Positions 1-8,097 of a stretch of DNA of 64,000 bases are shown here, in pieces. Position 1 is the stretch's first letter, and each line of letters begins with the position of its first letter. The notes beneath the pieces were generated by a model. The model was not told the DNA's origin and made no database searches. It was given only the letters and a program-made list of their open reading frames with translations. Origin of the DNA: Paenibacillus thiaminolyticus (GTDB lineage Bacteria > Bacillota > Bacilli > Paenibacillales > Paenibacillaceae); the NCBI RefSeq assembly GCF_007066085.1, contig NZ_CP041405.1, forward strand, positions 3,445,001-3,509,000. The letters are read 5' to 3'. The position numbers were made by a program, and so were the translations under genes.

Positions 1-645
1 CCGCCGGAACGCGCTGACGATGACAGGCACCATCAGCGTCATGACCATCTTGCCCTTCTGGACGAAGGAGATCTCGTGGAAGTCTGCGCCGCGAGAAGCC
101 TGCGCCTTCATCACTTTGTCCGCCTCCTCGAATATCGTCGGAATGAAGCGCAGCGAGATGCCGATCATCATCGACCACTGCTGCGGCGATCCGCCGACGA
201 AGCGCAGCGGCTTCAGCACGCGCTCCAGGCCGAGATTGAGCTCGACCGGCGTCGTCGTGAACGTCAGAATCGCGGTGAAGGTGACGAGCAGCGCCATGCG
301 CCATACCGCGTACGCCCCGTAGGTCACGCCTCCGGTCGTAATATTGAGCTTACCCACATTCACCAGCGAGTTGCCGGTCTTGTCGAATAAGATATAGAAC
401 AGGAACATGAAGGCCATGATGAACCAGAGCGGCCGTGACGCCTGAAAATAACGGGTTAAGGAAATGCGCGAGCTCATCATCACCAGCAGGGCGAATCCGC
501 TCAGCACCGCGAGTTCTGCGAACGCGTCAGCCATAATGACCGTAATCAGAAACAGAACCATCGCCACCAGCTTCCCCCGCGGATCGAGGCGGTGAATCCA
601 GGAATCGGCGGGGACATACCGGCCGAGCATCATTTTGGCTTCCAT
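1..645 (-). CDS. ecfT: ECF transporter transmembrane subunit EcfT (3' end beyond window)
   Basis: Transmembrane coupling subunit of an energy-coupling factor vitamin transporter; it links the two ATPases to the substrate-binding S component in the membrane. The frame opens with ATG at 645 (MEAKMMLGRYVPADSW) and stays open to base 1, so 215 codons are seen and the C-terminus is missing. It shows the family start (a short GRY..DSWIHRLDPR segment), several hydrophobic helices and the coupling-helix Ala-x-Arg-Gly signature (AQASRGADF) that docks on the ATPases. The start lies 4 nt after the EcfA2 stop, indicating co-translation as the last gene of the NusGII / Gx-EcfA1 / EcfA2 operon. Assignment to EcfT is secure; substrate is not defined by this protein. 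Confidence 0.93.
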   Translation of the reverse strand, partial: MEAKMMLGRYVPADSWIHRLDPRGKLVAMVLFLITVIMADAFAELAVLSGFALLVMMSSRISLTRYFQASRPLWFIMAFMFLFYILFDKTGNSLVNVGKLNITTGGVTYGAYAVWRMALLVTFTAILTFTTTPVELNLGLERVLKPLRFVGGSPQQWSMMIGISLRFIPTIFEEADKVMKAQASRGADFHEISFVQKGKMVMTLMVPVIVSAFRR

Positions 646-649
646 CTGG

Positions 650-1549
650 CTAGTCCCCCTCCCTGCTGTCTAATGGGCGGTCCGCCCTTCCGGCCTTGCC
701 GAGCCGCTCCGCGATCGAGTCGGCCCAGCCCGCCGGATCGGCGGGCAGATCGTCAAGCGCCGCGCCCGTCTTCTCCGCCACCAGCGCCGCGAGGCGCAGC
801 GTGGCGGGAATCTCGATGCCGGCCGCTTCCAGTTCCTCGGGCCGGCGCATTAGCTCCTGCCGGCCGCCCTGGAAGACGATGCGGCCTTCCTTCATCAGGA
901 TGAAGCGGTCGGCATGCGCGAACACTTCATCCAGGCGGTGCGTCACCATGACGACCGCCTTACCCTGCTGCGCGCACAATCCGTGCAGCAGCCGGATCAG
1001 CTCCGCCCGGCTGATCGGGTCCAGCGTCGCCGTCGGCTCGTCCAGCACGAGCAGCTCCGGATCAGAGGCGAGCACCGTCGCAATCGCGACCTTGCGAATC
1101 TGGCCTCCGCTCAGTTCGAACGGGCTGGCCTCCAGCACCGATGGCGGCAAGCCCACCATCGCGAGGGCCTCCCGCGCCGCTTCGGCAGCCGCCTCGGGCT
1201 TCGCCCCGAACTGAATCGGCCCGAACATCAAGTCCCGTTCGACTGTCTCCTCGAACAGTTGATGCTCGGGGAATTGGAAGACGAGGCCGACCCGGCGGCG
1301 CAGCGGCTTCAGGCCGGATTGCTTCGCTCCGCCCTCAAAAGTATATTCCAGCACCTGCAGCTTCCCGGAGGTCGGCTGGAGGATGCCGTTGAAATGCTGC
1401 AGCAGCGTCGATTTGCCGGAGCCGGTCGAACCGAGCACGACCGTGAAGCCGGAACCGACGGCAAAATCCAAATCCTGCAGCGCATGGACTGGCGGCTGTC
1501 CCTGCGCAATATAATCGTAGGTTAATCGTTCAGCGTGCACGATGGCCAT
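650..1549 (-). CDS. ecfA2: ECF transporter ATPase EcfA2
   Basis: Cytoplasmic ABC ATPase (CbiO/EcfA family, 299 aa) energising an ECF transporter. Walker A GSTGSGKST is at about residues 40-48, the Q-loop in VFQFPEHQLFEE, the signature ELSGGQIRKVAIA near 145 and Walker B LLVLDEPTATLDP near 165, followed by the H-loop in VMVTHR. The FPEHQLF Q-loop is typical of EcfA2. It overlaps the preceding fusion gene by 28 nt and is followed by ecfT after 4 nt, so the three proteins should be made together. The C-terminal ~60 residues are the usual EcfA extension. Nothing looks broken. Confidence 0.95.
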   Translation of the reverse strand: MAIVHAERLTYDYIAQGQPPVHALQDLDFAVGSGFTVVLGSTGSGKSTLLQHFNGILQPTSGKLQVLEYTFEGGAKQSGLKPLRRRVGLVFQFPEHQLFEETVERDLMFGPIQFGAKPEAAAEAAREALAMVGLPPSVLEASPFELSGGQIRKVAIATVLASDPELLVLDEPTATLDPISRAELIRLLHGLCAQQGKAVVMVTHRLDEVFAHADRFILMKEGRIVFQGGRQELMRRPEELEAAGIEIPATLRLAALVAEKTGAALDDLPADPAGWADSIAERLGKAGRADRPLDSREGD

Positions 1550-3093
1550 AAAGCGTTCACCAACTCTCTCTCGTCATTCGTCGAGGCCACCGCTACGCCG
1601 CGCTCCCGAAGCGCTTGCGCCACCGACCAGACGAACGGGGCTTGCAGCCGGCAGTCCCGCATCAGCGCCTCATCCGCGAACAAAGCCTCGGGGGTGACAT
1701 CTGCCGCAATCTTCCCGTCCTTCAGCACGATCGCGCGATCGGATGCCATAATCTCTTCCGCGTCATGCGTAATCGATACGATCGTATATTTCCCGGTCGC
1801 ATGAAGCTCGGACCAATAGGCCGTCATCTCCCGCTTGGAGCGCTCGTCGAGCATCGAGGTCGCCTCATCGAAGATAAGCACCTCCGGCTCCAGCACCATC
1901 ATGCCGGCGATGGCGGCCCGCTGCTTCTGTCCGCCAGACAGCTGCGCGGGGTGGCGGTCCAGCAGCGGCTCGACGCTGAACCGCCGTGCCGCCTCCGCCA
2001 GCCTGCGCTCCATCTCTGCATGCGGGAGGCAGCGGTTCTCCATGCCGAAGGCGATGTCGTCCCGGACCGTCGTCGCGAAAAATTGATTGTCCGGATTCTG
2101 GAACAAGAAGCCAACGCGGCGGCGAATCTCCTCCAGGCTGGCTTCGGACAGCGTCAGGCCGGCCACCTCGATGCGGCCAGCCTGGGGCAGATGCAGCCCG
2201 TTCAGCAGCTTCACCAGCGTCGACTTGCCAGAGCCGTTCGGGCCGACAATGGACACCCACTGCCCCTGCGGAATGCGGAGGGACAGATCGTCGAAGAGCA
2301 AGCGGTCCGTCCGGTACTGGTACCGAACGCCGGACAAGACAACGGCGTTATGCGCCCCGTGGCCGTCCGGGCCGCTGTCCTGGACAGCACCCGCCGAAGG
2401 CGGCGCCTGTTCCGGGGCCCCCGGCATTCCGTTCGCCGGGATATCCGAAGCGAGCGCCTGATTCCGATCAAGCGCCGCCTGCCGGTTCGCATCCGCCGCC
2501 GAGCTGTCGATCCGCGGCGTCAGCTTGTCGAAAAGCGGCAGCTTCGCCAGCGCCGCCACAATGTATTTCACGGCAATGCCGATGAAGACGCCGGTGACAA
2601 CGCCGGTAATAAGCAGCACCGGCAAGTAATAAAATATATTCGCAGTGCGAAATACAATATACGCGGCCGTCAACTGGCCCGCATTATGCGCCGCGCCGCC
2701 CACCACGGAGATGCCGATGAGGCTGACGTGATCTTTTCCGACTTTCAAGATGGCATACATGACGATGAAGCTGAACAGCGATCCGAGGAAGCTGAACAGG
2801 AATGCGGAGAAGGTCCCCAGCATCAATGTCATGAGCAGCGTCTTCAGGACGACCAGCATCAACGCATCGCGCCCGCGCAGGAAGTAGAGGCAGGCGAGAA
2901 TCATCACGTTCGCGAGCCCCAGCTTCGCTCCCGGAATCGGCAAAATCGTCTGCACAGGCAGCATCGCTTCCAGGAAGCCGAGCACGACGGCGACCGCGCT
3001 GAAAATCGCGATAATAACCGCCCTCTTCAAGGCGTCCGAAGACGATTCGCCCTTCCGCAAGGCGGGGCTATTGTACGACCGCATCAAGCTCAT
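1522..3093 (-). CDS. Fusion: Gx transporter (Hpre_diP_synt_I / EetB-like) + ECF ATPase EcfA1
   Basis: A 523-aa two-domain protein. Residues ~25-190 are a multi-helix membrane domain of the Gx transporter / heptaprenyl diphosphate synthase component I family, recognisable from PGAKLGLANV and GGAAHNAGQL. After a ~55-residue Pro/Ala-rich linker, residues ~250-523 are a complete EcfA1-type ATPase: Walker A GPNGSGKST, Q-loop LFQNPDNQFF, signature LSGGQKQRAAIA, Walker B VLIFDEATSMLD, H-loop SITHD. The membrane domain is usually a separate protein (EetB in Listeria electron-transfer loci) and is S-component-like. Fusing it to the ATPase suggests a dedicated transporter rather than an S subunit competing for a shared ECF module. 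The start overlaps the NusGII gene by 26 nt. The domain calls are strong; the substrate (flavin, quinone precursor or other) is inference. Confidence 0.9.
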   Translation of the reverse strand: MSLMRSYNSPALRKGESSSDALKRAVIIAIFSAVAVVLGFLEAMLPVQTILPIPGAKLGLANVMILACLYFLRGRDALMLVVLKTLLMTLMLGTFSAFLFSFLGSLFSFIVMYAILKVGKDHVSLIGISVVGGAAHNAGQLTAAYIVFRTANIFYYLPVLLITGVVTGVFIGIAVKYIVAALAKLPLFDKLTPRIDSSAADANRQAALDRNQALASDIPANGMPGAPEQAPPSAGAVQDSGPDGHGAHNAVVLSGVRYQYRTDRLLFDDLSLRIPQGQWVSIVGPNGSGKSTLVKLLNGLHLPQAGRIEVAGLTLSEASLEEIRRRVGFLFQNPDNQFFATTVRDDIAFGMENRCLPHAEMERRLAEAARRFSVEPLLDRHPAQLSGGQKQRAAIAGMMVLEPEVLIFDEATSMLDERSKREMTAYWSELHATGKYTIVSITHDAEEIMASDRAIVLKDGKIAADVTPEALFADEALMRDCRLQAPFVWSVAQALRERGVAVASTNDERELVNALWPSCTLND

Positions 3094-3463
3094 CCTCCCC
3101 TGCGCCGTCCTCGCTTACCAGCTCGACGAGCACACGATGAGGAATGCAGACGATCGTGCTGTTCGGACGGGTCACGAAGCCAAAGGACAGGCATACTTTA
3201 TCCGGGCAATCGGCATCGAACATTTCGATTCCATAGTCATGCACCTTCAATATATTTATTCCTTTACTTGTTTCCACTTTTATAATCTGCTCTTCTTCCG
3301 TCAGTTCTACTTTTTGATACAATTCTCCGTCCACCGTAATATTGGCAAACACCTTTGAATTGTGCAAATTTTCACTTTCTTGTTGGAACAGCCATTTCGG
3401 CACAAGAAACGCCAGCGCCGCGATGACAATGACTCCGATGAGAATCAGGTCTCCACGTTTCAT
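3068..3463 (-). CDS. NusG domain II-containing membrane-anchored protein (EetA-like)
   Basis: A 131-aa protein with an N-terminal membrane anchor (residues ~6-24) followed by an extracellular NusG domain II fold. Diagnostic residues are the Cys pair in DADCPDKVCLSFGFV and the later VCIPHRVLVEL. This family is found next to Gx transporters and ApbE in Gram-positives; EetA of the Listeria extracellular electron transfer locus belongs to it. Its biochemical role is not established. Start ATG at 3463 is preceded by AAGGAG at a good distance. It is the first gene of the ECF operon, and its stop region overlaps the next start, implying translational coupling. Confidence 0.9.
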   Translation of the reverse strand: MKRGDLILIGVIVIAALAFLVPKWLFQQESENLHNSKVFANITVDGELYQKVELTEEEQIIKVETSKGINILKVHDYGIEMFDADCPDKVCLSFGFVTRPNSTIVCIPHRVLVELVSEDGAGEDELDAVVQ

Positions 3464-3507
3464 TGTAATGACTCCTTGGATTAAATTTGAATAGTTTATC
3501 TTTTGCC

Positions 3508-3536
3508 ATTATACATCTCCCATCCTTCATCATCAA
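3508..3536 (-). promoter_or_regulatory. Sigma-A-type promoter for the NusGII-ECF operon
   Basis: Reading leftward, TTGATG (3536-3531) and TATAAT (3513-3508) are separated by 17 bp. The -10 box lies about 45 bp upstream of the NusG-domain-II start. Prediction by consensus only. Confidence 0.6.
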
Positions 3537-3627
3537 TGAACTTCCATGTCCATCCGATGACATCTGCCCATCCCAAGATGACATCCGCTAAGCAATCCCT
3601 GCCCTGAGCGGATCGTAACACGCTTCC

Positions 3628-3655
3628 TTGCAACTCCATCCGTAACTGTTATAAT
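3628..3655 (+). promoter_or_regulatory. Sigma-A-type promoter for apbE
   Basis: TTGCAA (3628-3633) and TATAAT (3650-3655) with a 16-bp spacer, about 90 bp upstream of the apbE start and divergent from the ECF operon promoter. Confidence 0.5.
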
Positions 3656-3745
3656 AAGCGTGTTCCGCAAGCGAGCTTCACCGCCATGGGAAGCCGGCGC
3701 GAACCGATATCTAGTCAGTCTATCCGAACGGGGGAATTGAGAATC

Positions 3746-4825
3746 ATGACACAACATCGACGGCTGCCGCTCCGAAGCTGTCTCCTTCTGCTCGCGGCCT
3801 TCGTCCTCGCGCTTGGCGGATGCGCCAAGGGGAATGCGACGAACGCCGGATCCGCCTCCGGGGCGTCTTCGATCAAGCAGCAAACGTATTTTATTTTCGA
3901 TACGATCGTGACGGTCAAAATATATGATGAACGGGCGGGAGACGCCCAATTCAAAGACATTGAAGCGGTCCTGAAGGAGATCGACCATAAAATGAACCGT
4001 CAGGACAAGGAGAGCGAAATCTCGAAAGTCCAAGCCGCTTCCGGCAAGGAAGCCGTGGCAGTCTCTCAGGATACGTTCGATATTATCGCCACCTCGCTGG
4101 ACTATGCCAAGCGCACCGGAGGCATGTTCGATCCGACAGTCGGCCCGATCGTCGATCTGTGGGGCATCGGCTCGGAGAATGCCAAGGTTCCCGATCCTGC
4201 CGAATTGAAGCAGAAGCTGGAACTGGTCGACTACCGGGATGTCACCCTCAATCCGGACAAGCGGGAAGTGAAGCTCGAGAAGGAAGGCATGGAGCTTGAC
4301 CTCGGCAGCATCGGCAAAGGCTATGCCGCTGACCGCATCGCGGATTATTTGCGCGAGTCAGGATTCGAGAGCGCGATCGTCGATCTCGGCGGTAACATTT
4401 TCGCCGTCGGGCCGAAGCCGGGCGGCAAGGATTGGATCATCGGGGTCCAGGATCCGGATGAGACACGCGGCAATCAGATCGGCAAAATGACGGTGCAGAA
4501 CAAGACGATTGTCACCTCCGGCGTGTATGAACGGTATTTCGTCGAGAACGGCAAGCACTATCACCATATTCTGGACCCGATGACCGGGTATCCGGTCGAG
4601 AATACTCTGAGCAGCGTCACGATCGTGACAAGCAGCTCGACTCATGCCGATGCGCTGTCCACCTCGACATTCGCACTCGGACTGGACGAAGGGATGAAGT
4701 TCATCGAATCCAATCCGGAAGCCGAGGCCATTTTCATCACGACCGATCATAAAGTATACTGCACACCGGGCATTAAGGATATCTTCGAGTTGACGAATAG
4801 CAATTACACAATCGTCAAGCAGTAG
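3746..4825 (+). CDS. apbE: FAD:protein FMN transferase, ApbE family lipoprotein
   Basis: Extracytoplasmic flavin transferase that uses FAD and Mg2+ to attach FMN covalently to Ser/Thr of target proteins. About 359 aa. The start at 3746 gives a classic lipoprotein signal peptide with lipobox LALGGC; a longer frame from 3686 would add a charged stretch before the signal and is less likely. Family motifs: FDPTVGPIVDLW, DLGSIGKGYAADR, DLGGNI, HHILDPMTGYP and the Mg-binding THADALST region. It is divergent from the NusGII-Gx-ECF operon, fitting a flavin export/flavinylation module like FmnB in Listeria. No substrate protein with a flavinylation motif was recognised in the window. Confidence 0.95.
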   Translation: MTQHRRLPLRSCLLLLAAFVLALGGCAKGNATNAGSASGASSIKQQTYFIFDTIVTVKIYDERAGDAQFKDIEAVLKEIDHKMNRQDKESEISKVQAASGKEAVAVSQDTFDIIATSLDYAKRTGGMFDPTVGPIVDLWGIGSENAKVPDPAELKQKLELVDYRDVTLNPDKREVKLEKEGMELDLGSIGKGYAADRIADYLRESGFESAIVDLGGNIFAVGPKPGGKDWIIGVQDPDETRGNQIGKMTVQNKTIVTSGVYERYFVENGKHYHHILDPMTGYPVENTLSSVTIVTSSSTHADALSTSTFALGLDEGMKFIESNPEAEAIFITTDHKVYCTPGIKDIFELTNSNYTIVKQ

Positions 4826-4850
4826 TCGTTTCCTGCCTGTGGCGAGATGA

Positions 4851-4889
4851 AGGGGTGCCCCTGGCCTTATCCGGCCGGACGGCACCCCT
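4851..4889. terminator. Hairpin between convergent apbE and hexosaminidase genes
   Basis: Perfect 9-bp inverted repeat AGGGGTGCC / GGCACCCCT around a 21-nt loop, just after the apbE stop and before the convergent GH20 stop. There is no clear T-tract on either side, so termination is probable but unproven. A short degenerate GCATTTGCA-type repeat follows (about 4889-4930). Confidence 0.45.
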
Positions 4890-4993
4890 GCTGCATTTGC
4901 AGCATTTGTAACATTTACAGCATTTGCAGCGTCCGCACCGTACACGGTACCCGTCCATCGACGTTCCAAGTCCTTGCCTGCGCTCCTATTTAC

Positions 4994-6922
4994 CTAAATC
5001 GCGGACAGCACAGCGCCGGTCGCGATGCGATGGAAGAACGGAGAATGCGAGACGCGATGCTCTCCGACCGGATCATTCGCATTGAACGGCAGCCGCCCCG
5101 CCTCTAGCTCCTCGAGTCTGTCCACCCGGCCCTCCACATAATCGAGCAGCCGATCCTCGGCCGATTGCAGCCGGGCCATCACCCCGCCGTAGCGGATGTC
5201 AAGCACTTCCCAGCCGAACGGCTTGCTCGTCGCCATCCACAGCGCGCGATGCGCCTTGCGCGTCAGATCCACCTGCGCGCGGACGCGCGGAATGACGCGC
5301 TCCGCCAGGCTGCGGAGCTTGTCATGTTCCCGCGTCCGGTAGGCGGCGGTCACCTGCAGACCGAGCGTACCCTTCATGGCCAGCGTCTCCGCCAGCTTCG
5401 CATAGAACCCGAACACCCGCTTATGCGTGCCCGCAGCTTGCGCTTCGGCCGCGGCCAACCGTTCGGCCAGCTTCGCATAATGCGCCGGCAGCGCCGTCTC
5501 CAGTTCGCCTTCCAGATCTTTGTCGAACAGACCGATTAACGTATCCTGCCAGAGCAGGAACTTGGACGCGTTCGAGCTATGCATATTGTTCTTCGTCACA
5601 CCCGGCGTTTCGTCCAGATAGGTCAGCTGCCAATAATCGGCCAGACGCTGGCCGGTGCAGAGACGGAAGCGATCCGCCAGTGCAGCCTCGTCCACTTCGC
5701 CTTCCGTGTACCCGTGCTCGGCGAACAACTGCAGGCCCGGAAGAATCGTCAAATGGTTCGTCTCCTGCCCATTGTCCCCCCACGCCGTCGCGAATAGTTC
5801 ACGAATGCCCTTCGCCTTGCAGGCCAGAAGCGCCGGATTCGTGTTCTGCCATGTCTTGCCATAGTTCGGGCTCATGCTGCCCCACAGCCAGACGCCGCCA
5901 GCGAACACCGGATCCGAACCGAGCGCGCGGTGCTTGTCGAGGAAGTTCTCATAGAACTTCTGATCGTCATGGTAATAGTCCCAATAGACGAACTGGACGC
6001 CTTTCGGAATCCGAGCCACTGCATCGCTGGAAAACTCCAGATCCAAATCGTAATAATGGCCCCCGTTATTCATCAGCAGATGGAAATACATATCGCTCCA
6101 CATCATCGGCTTCAAGCCATGTTTTTCAGTAATCTCCAGCACGCGCCGCAAATGATCGTTCATAATGTCGAACCGTTCCCGGAAGCCGTGCTTGAACAAG
6201 TATCGCCCAAGCCCGAGTCCGAACGCCTCGTCCATGCCGATATGGATCCGGTTCGAACGGAGCGGCTTCGAGGCGGCCGCGATCATATCCTCAATGAAGC
6301 GGTAGGTAGCCTCGGACCCGGCCAGCAGCACATCCTCCGTATCGCGCAGCTCTTCGGCCTCATCCCATTTCAGCGCCTGGGCCAGATGCCCCAGCGTCTG
6401 AATGCACGGCACCACCTCGATGCCGAACTGGGCCGCATAATCGTCAATGGCCCGCAGCTCGTCTGCGGTATACCGTCCGCGCATATAACCGAAATAGGGC
6501 CGCTCCGGCACCTCGTACGTATCTTCCGTATAGAGCATGATGCCGTTCAGGCCCATCAGCGCCATCGATCGCAGCAATTCCTTCAGCATAGCCAGATGGG
6601 GAACAGCGTTCCGCGAAGCATCGATCATCGCACCGTTGTACGTGAATTGCGGCTGCTCGACAATATGGAACGCCCTACCCTGGCGATAAGCTTCCACGAA
6701 CCGGCCCAGCCCCCGGAAAAAATGGATCGGCTCCGCATAGCGGATCAATCCGGCGCCTCCGTCCCAGGACACCGTTAACTCCCCGGTGGCCTGCTCAACC
6801 TGTATAGCTACTGCATCGGGAGCGGGATTCCCTCCCTCACTTATTTCCACATTAAGCAGCTCCCGCAGTTCCAGGATACCGGGCATGAAGCGGTCAACAT
6901 CGCCACTGAAAAGAATCTGCAT
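4994..6922 (-). CDS. Beta-N-acetylhexosaminidase, GH20 family
   Basis: A 642-aa glycoside hydrolase removing terminal GlcNAc/GalNAc from glycans or chitooligosaccharides. The N-terminal ~90 residues resemble the GH20 b-type domain. The catalytic barrel begins at FTYNGAMIDASRN; the family signature with the catalytic Asp-Glu pair is IHIGMDEAFGLG near residue 225. Substrate-stabilising features of the family (MWSDMYFHL, FATAWGDNGQE) follow. No signal peptide is visible, so it probably acts on imported oligosaccharides in the cytoplasm. Start ATG 6922 is preceded by AGGAGGA. It is monocistronic with a LacI-like palindrome upstream. Confidence 0.9.
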   Translation of the reverse strand: MQILFSGDVDRFMPGILELRELLNVEISEGGNPAPDAVAIQVEQATGELTVSWDGGAGLIRYAEPIHFFRGLGRFVEAYRQGRAFHIVEQPQFTYNGAMIDASRNAVPHLAMLKELLRSMALMGLNGIMLYTEDTYEVPERPYFGYMRGRYTADELRAIDDYAAQFGIEVVPCIQTLGHLAQALKWDEAEELRDTEDVLLAGSEATYRFIEDMIAAASKPLRSNRIHIGMDEAFGLGLGRYLFKHGFRERFDIMNDHLRRVLEITEKHGLKPMMWSDMYFHLLMNNGGHYYDLDLEFSSDAVARIPKGVQFVYWDYYHDDQKFYENFLDKHRALGSDPVFAGGVWLWGSMSPNYGKTWQNTNPALLACKAKGIRELFATAWGDNGQETNHLTILPGLQLFAEHGYTEGEVDEAALADRFRLCTGQRLADYWQLTYLDETPGVTKNNMHSSNASKFLLWQDTLIGLFDKDLEGELETALPAHYAKLAERLAAAEAQAAGTHKRVFGFYAKLAETLAMKGTLGLQVTAAYRTREHDKLRSLAERVIPRVRAQVDLTRKAHRALWMATSKPFGWEVLDIRYGGVMARLQSAEDRLLDYVEGRVDRLEELEAGRLPFNANDPVGEHRVSHSPFFHRIATGAVLSAI

Positions 6923-6993
6923 CGTCGTGTTCCTCCTCTAGTTGTATAAATCTGCACCGTTCGGGTCAGTGTAAGCGGCAGGATGTGATTAGG

Positions 6994-7005
6994 ATAGCGC
7001 TATCG
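6994..7005. promoter_or_regulatory. Palindromic operator upstream of the GH20 gene
   Basis: Perfect 12-bp palindrome GATAGCGCTATC about 75 bp upstream of the hexosaminidase start. The central AGCGCT resembles operators of LacI-family regulators, including CcpA cre sites. Binding protein unknown; may respond to amino sugars or carbon status. Confidence 0.4.
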
Positions 7006-7103
7006 ATCCCGTTATGCAACCGCAGGCGTCACCCATTGTTCAAAATACACGCCAGATATGCCCGCTGAGTCGTGGGGAGGACGGTTTTAGAAACTGCGGG
7101 GGC

Positions 7104-7443
7104 TAAGGAACGCGAGAGCTCTACCGCCTCCTTTGTTCCACTATCCCCAGCACTCAGCTTGACGCCTGAGCTGTTGGGATAATGACAATAAGGAACGCGA
7201 GGGCTCTACCGCCCCTTTGTTCCACTATCCCCAGCACTCAGTTTGACGCCTGAGCTGTTGGGATAATGACAATAAGGAGCGCTAGGCCTCTACCCGCCCC
7301 TTTGTTCCACTATCCCCAGCACTCAGTTTGCACCCCTGAGCCGGTGGGATAATGGCAATAAAGAGCGCTAGGCCTCTACCCGCCCCTTTGTTCCACTATC
7401 CCCAGCACTCAGCTTGACGCCTGAGCTGTTGGGATAATGACCA
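7104..7443. repeat. Four tandem ~85-bp repeats, each with two hairpins
   Basis: Units begin near 7104, 7189, 7273 and 7359 (84-86 bp each) and are highly similar. Each unit contains an arm pair GGAAC ... GTTCC around the ACCGCCCC segment and a second imperfect hairpin (CCCCAGCACTCAG ... CTGAGCTGTTGGG). A degenerate fifth partial unit may run to about 7490. No ORF is conserved through the units and there are no unique spacers, so this is not a CRISPR. The stretch 6923-7103 upstream holds only the GH20 promoter region. Confidence 0.85.
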
Positions 7444-7728
7444 TAAGACTGCAAGTGGTGGCTTACGCCCCTGAGCCATCGGCATAGTGGAGCAAAGTCG
7501 GAATCAGGGCTTCCCCAGCCCACAATGCCTAAGTCGATCAAAAAAACGGACCGTTAAAGATTCCAGCCTGTGCAAGGGCTGCTCATCAACGCTCCCTCGC
7601 CGTTTTTTCAGGGACATGCCAAAAAAGACATGGCTTGCCGATCCATGTCTTGAGGCAGTCATTGCAGCGGCCGGACGTATAGAACCGCCCGGATCCCGTC
7701 AATCCTATTGCAAAGGGGGTGACACACA

Positions 7729-7884
7729 ATGGCTAAAGACGTGCTGTGCGAAGTGAACAGCTGCAAATATTGGGCTGCCGGAAACAAATGCAACGCTTCT
7801 TCTATTTATGTCGTGAATCGTCAAGGCAGACAAGCAAGCAACTCCGAAGAAACTGACTGTAAAACGTTCGAGCCCAAACTTTAA
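7729..7884 (+). CDS. DUF1540 domain small Cys-rich protein
   Basis: A 51-aa protein (MAKDVLCEVNSC...) with the DUF1540 arrangement of four cysteines: C-x4-C, then C at about residue 21 and C at about 44 in TDCKTF. This pattern suggests a small metal-binding fold; DUF1540 proteins are widespread in spore-forming Firmicutes, function unknown. Start ATG 7729 is preceded by AAAGGGGGT at correct spacing. A strong intrinsic terminator follows directly, so it is monocistronic. Confidence 0.88.
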   Translation: MAKDVLCEVNSCKYWAAGNKCNASSIYVVNRQGRQASNSEETDCKTFEPKL

Positions 7885-7895
7885 GGTATGTCCAA

Positions 7896-7919
7896 GCAGC
7901 CTTGCCGGGCTGCTTTTTT
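7896..7919 (+). terminator. Intrinsic terminator of the DUF1540 gene
   Basis: Stem AGCAGCC / GGGCTGCT with a short loop followed by TTTTTTC, 12 nt after the stop codon. Confidence 0.85.
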
Positions 7920-7925
7920 CTATGT

Positions 7926-7944
7926 GATAATGATAATTATTATC
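7926..7944. promoter_or_regulatory. Near-perfect Fur box with no obvious target gene
   Basis: The 19-mer GATAATGATAATTATTATC differs from the classic Fur consensus at one position. It sits between the DUF1540 terminator and the 3' end of the leftward FNT gene. No protein gene starts within the next 150 bp on either strand, so a target, if any, could be a small RNA. Confidence 0.7.
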
Positions 7945-8045
7945 ATGATATCCGGATTTTATGCAATTTCCTATCCTACCCAAGAAAAATAAAGCGGGGC
8001 AACTCCCCCGAACCGGCCATCTCCTTAACGGCGCAAGGATCAAGA

Positions 8046-8074
8046 AACCAGGCCCGACCCGGACGGACCTGGTT
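8046..8074 (-). terminator. Intrinsic terminator of the FNT gene
   Basis: Stem AACCAGG (8046-8052) / CCTGGTT (8068-8074); read leftward it is followed by TTTCTTGATC. It lies about 25 bp past the stop codon. Confidence 0.65.
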
Positions 8075-8097
8075 CGATATATGCCGCGAGCGGAAGC

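Noticed and set aside
1615..3285. 556-aa open frame on the + strand
   Set aside because: Antisense of the Gx-EcfA1 fusion; Arg/His-rich composition and no ribosome binding site.
4889..4930. GCATTTGCA-type short repeats
   Set aside because: Too short and degenerate to call more than local low complexity.
7104..7443. Possible CRISPR array
   Set aside because: Units are contiguous 85-bp copies without unique spacers and no cas genes are near.
7487..7756. 89-aa rightward frame starting at GTG
   Set aside because: It overlaps the well-supported DUF1540 gene start in another frame and has no ribosome binding site.
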